A DNA stretch of 6,652 nucleotides. It comes from Gammaproteobacteria bacterium (GTDB lineage Bacteria; Pseudomonadota; Gammaproteobacteria; Pseudomonadales; Pseudohongiellaceae). Positions within the stretch are counted from its first letter, which is position 1, and each line of letters starts with the position of its first letter. The notes below the pieces were generated by a model. It ran no database searches. It was not told the origin of the DNA and saw nothing but the letters and a program-made list of their open reading frames with translations. A program made the translations under genes and the position numbers. The stretch covers positions 1 through 6,652 of the forward strand of contig DMJN01000147.1 of the NCBI GenBank assembly GCA_003451715.1, written 5' to 3'. This document shows, in pieces, positions 6,080-6,652 of the stretch.

Positions 6080-6652
6080 ATGAAGACAACCATACTCTCT
6101 TTTATCGCTGTAGTGCCATTCGCCCTGTCAACCCCTATCCTGGTCAGTGCTCAGGATGATTTTCCCCGTACCGCTTCAGGCAAGCCGGATTTCAACGGAA
6201 ATTACGATATTTCCAGCCTCACTCCCTTCCAGCGACCCAGCCAATACGGTGATCGCCTGTTGCTGACACCGGAGGAAGTAGAGGCAATGCGTGCGCGGGA
6301 AATTTCAACCAGGGCCGCCGATGCCGCACCCAGTGATCCTGAGAGAAACGCACCGGTCGCCGGTGGCAACATCGGCTCTTACAATGACTTCTGGTTTGAC
6401 CGGGGCAACGATGGTTTTACTATCGACGGCAAGTACCGCACTTCGATTCTCACCTATCCTGAAAATGGCCGCATGCCCGAACGCAGTGCCGCTGGAAGAG
6501 AGAAGGCTGCCAATGCGCCGCGCTTTGCCTGGCCCGAAAGAGACGGTGCCTGGTGGCTGGAAACCGGTGAGCAGCCTTACGACGGTCCTGAAAATGCGGT
6601 ACTCGGCGTGCGCTGTATCTACCAGCCTACCGCTTCAATTCCGATTCGTCCG
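6080..6652 (+). CDS. exported protein of unknown function, C-terminus cut by window edge
   Basis: My translation gives 191 codons, still open at the right edge. A Sec signal peptide covers 1-24 (KTT start, hydrophobic core about 5-22, cleavage after LVSA), so the mature protein begins QDDFPRT. The mature part starts with KPDFNGNYD (35-43), then LTPFQRP (47-53), GDRLLLTPEEVEAMRARE (57-74), SYNDFWFDRG (100-109), DGKYRTSIL (116-124) and YPENGRMPER (126-135). I associate this pattern with a family of uncharacterised secreted proteins of Gammaproteobacteria and some other environmental bacteria. No catalytic motif or function is known to me. The start is firm: AGGAGG at 6069-6074 lies five bases before the ATG, and a consensus -10 lies further up. 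It is divergent from the VOC gene and may share its regulation. A single Cys in the visible part (C179) lies near the cut end. Confidence 0.8.
   Translation, partial: MKTTILSFIAVVPFALSTPILVSAQDDFPRTASGKPDFNGNYDISSLTPFQRPSQYGDRLLLTPEEVEAMRAREISTRAADAAPSDPERNAPVAGGNIGSYNDFWFDRGNDGFTIDGKYRTSILTYPENGRMPERSAAGREKAANAPRFAWPERDGAWWLETGEQPYDGPENAVLGVRCIYQPTASIPIRP

Noticed and set aside
1..6652. Search for CRISPR arrays, tRNA genes, insertion sequences and long direct repeats
   Set aside because: Reading both strands showed no regularly spaced repeats, no cloverleaf with a recognisable T-loop, no transposase frame and no terminal repeats.

Overview
The window looks like chromosomal DNA from a Gram-negative bacterium, most likely a marine or environmental gammaproteobacterium. 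This rests on the gene content (a PfaD-family enoyl reductase, a YcgR-type PilZ protein, periplasmic VOC and sulfatase proteins, a secreted family I associate with Gammaproteobacteria) and on good Shine-Dalgarno sites. The assignment is an inference from protein families; no rRNA or tRNA is present. Six genes plus one short, probably truncated gene are supported.

Left part (1-3113), moderate to low GC. On the minus strand lie a PfaD-family flavin enoyl reductase, cut off by the left window edge, and 269 bases behind it in sequence order (upstream of it in transcription) a CDP-diacylglycerol-serine O-phosphatidyltransferase (pssA). A sigma70-like promoter lies in front of pssA. After a 371-base gap come two plus-strand genes. 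The first is a 97-codon membrane protein that matches only the N-terminal membrane domain of PQQ-dependent glucose/quinate dehydrogenases and stops before the catalytic propeller. The second is a complete 246-residue YcgR-like PilZ protein, a likely cyclic-di-GMP receptor. The two minus-strand genes fit membrane lipid or polyunsaturated fatty acid/polyketide synthesis, but the partner synthase genes are not in view.

Right part (3114-6652), visibly higher GC in the genes. A complete exported type I sulfatase (plus strand) converges on an exported protein with two VOC domains (minus strand). A perfect 11-bp hairpin sits between them. The VOC gene is divergent from an exported protein of unknown function, which runs off the right edge. 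Their 346-base shared upstream region holds a consensus -10 hexamer and a doubtful 40-codon ORF. All three proteins carry N-terminal export signals, so this half looks like an envelope or periplasmic catabolic neighbourhood. No substrate can be named from the sequence.

No mobile element, CRISPR array, tRNA or rRNA was recognised. No clearly new multi-gene system is visible. The points most worth checking are the Asn in place of the signature Arg of the phosphatidyltransferase, the isolated PQQ-dehydrogenase membrane domain next to the PilZ gene, and the nature of the synthase that the PfaD protein serves.
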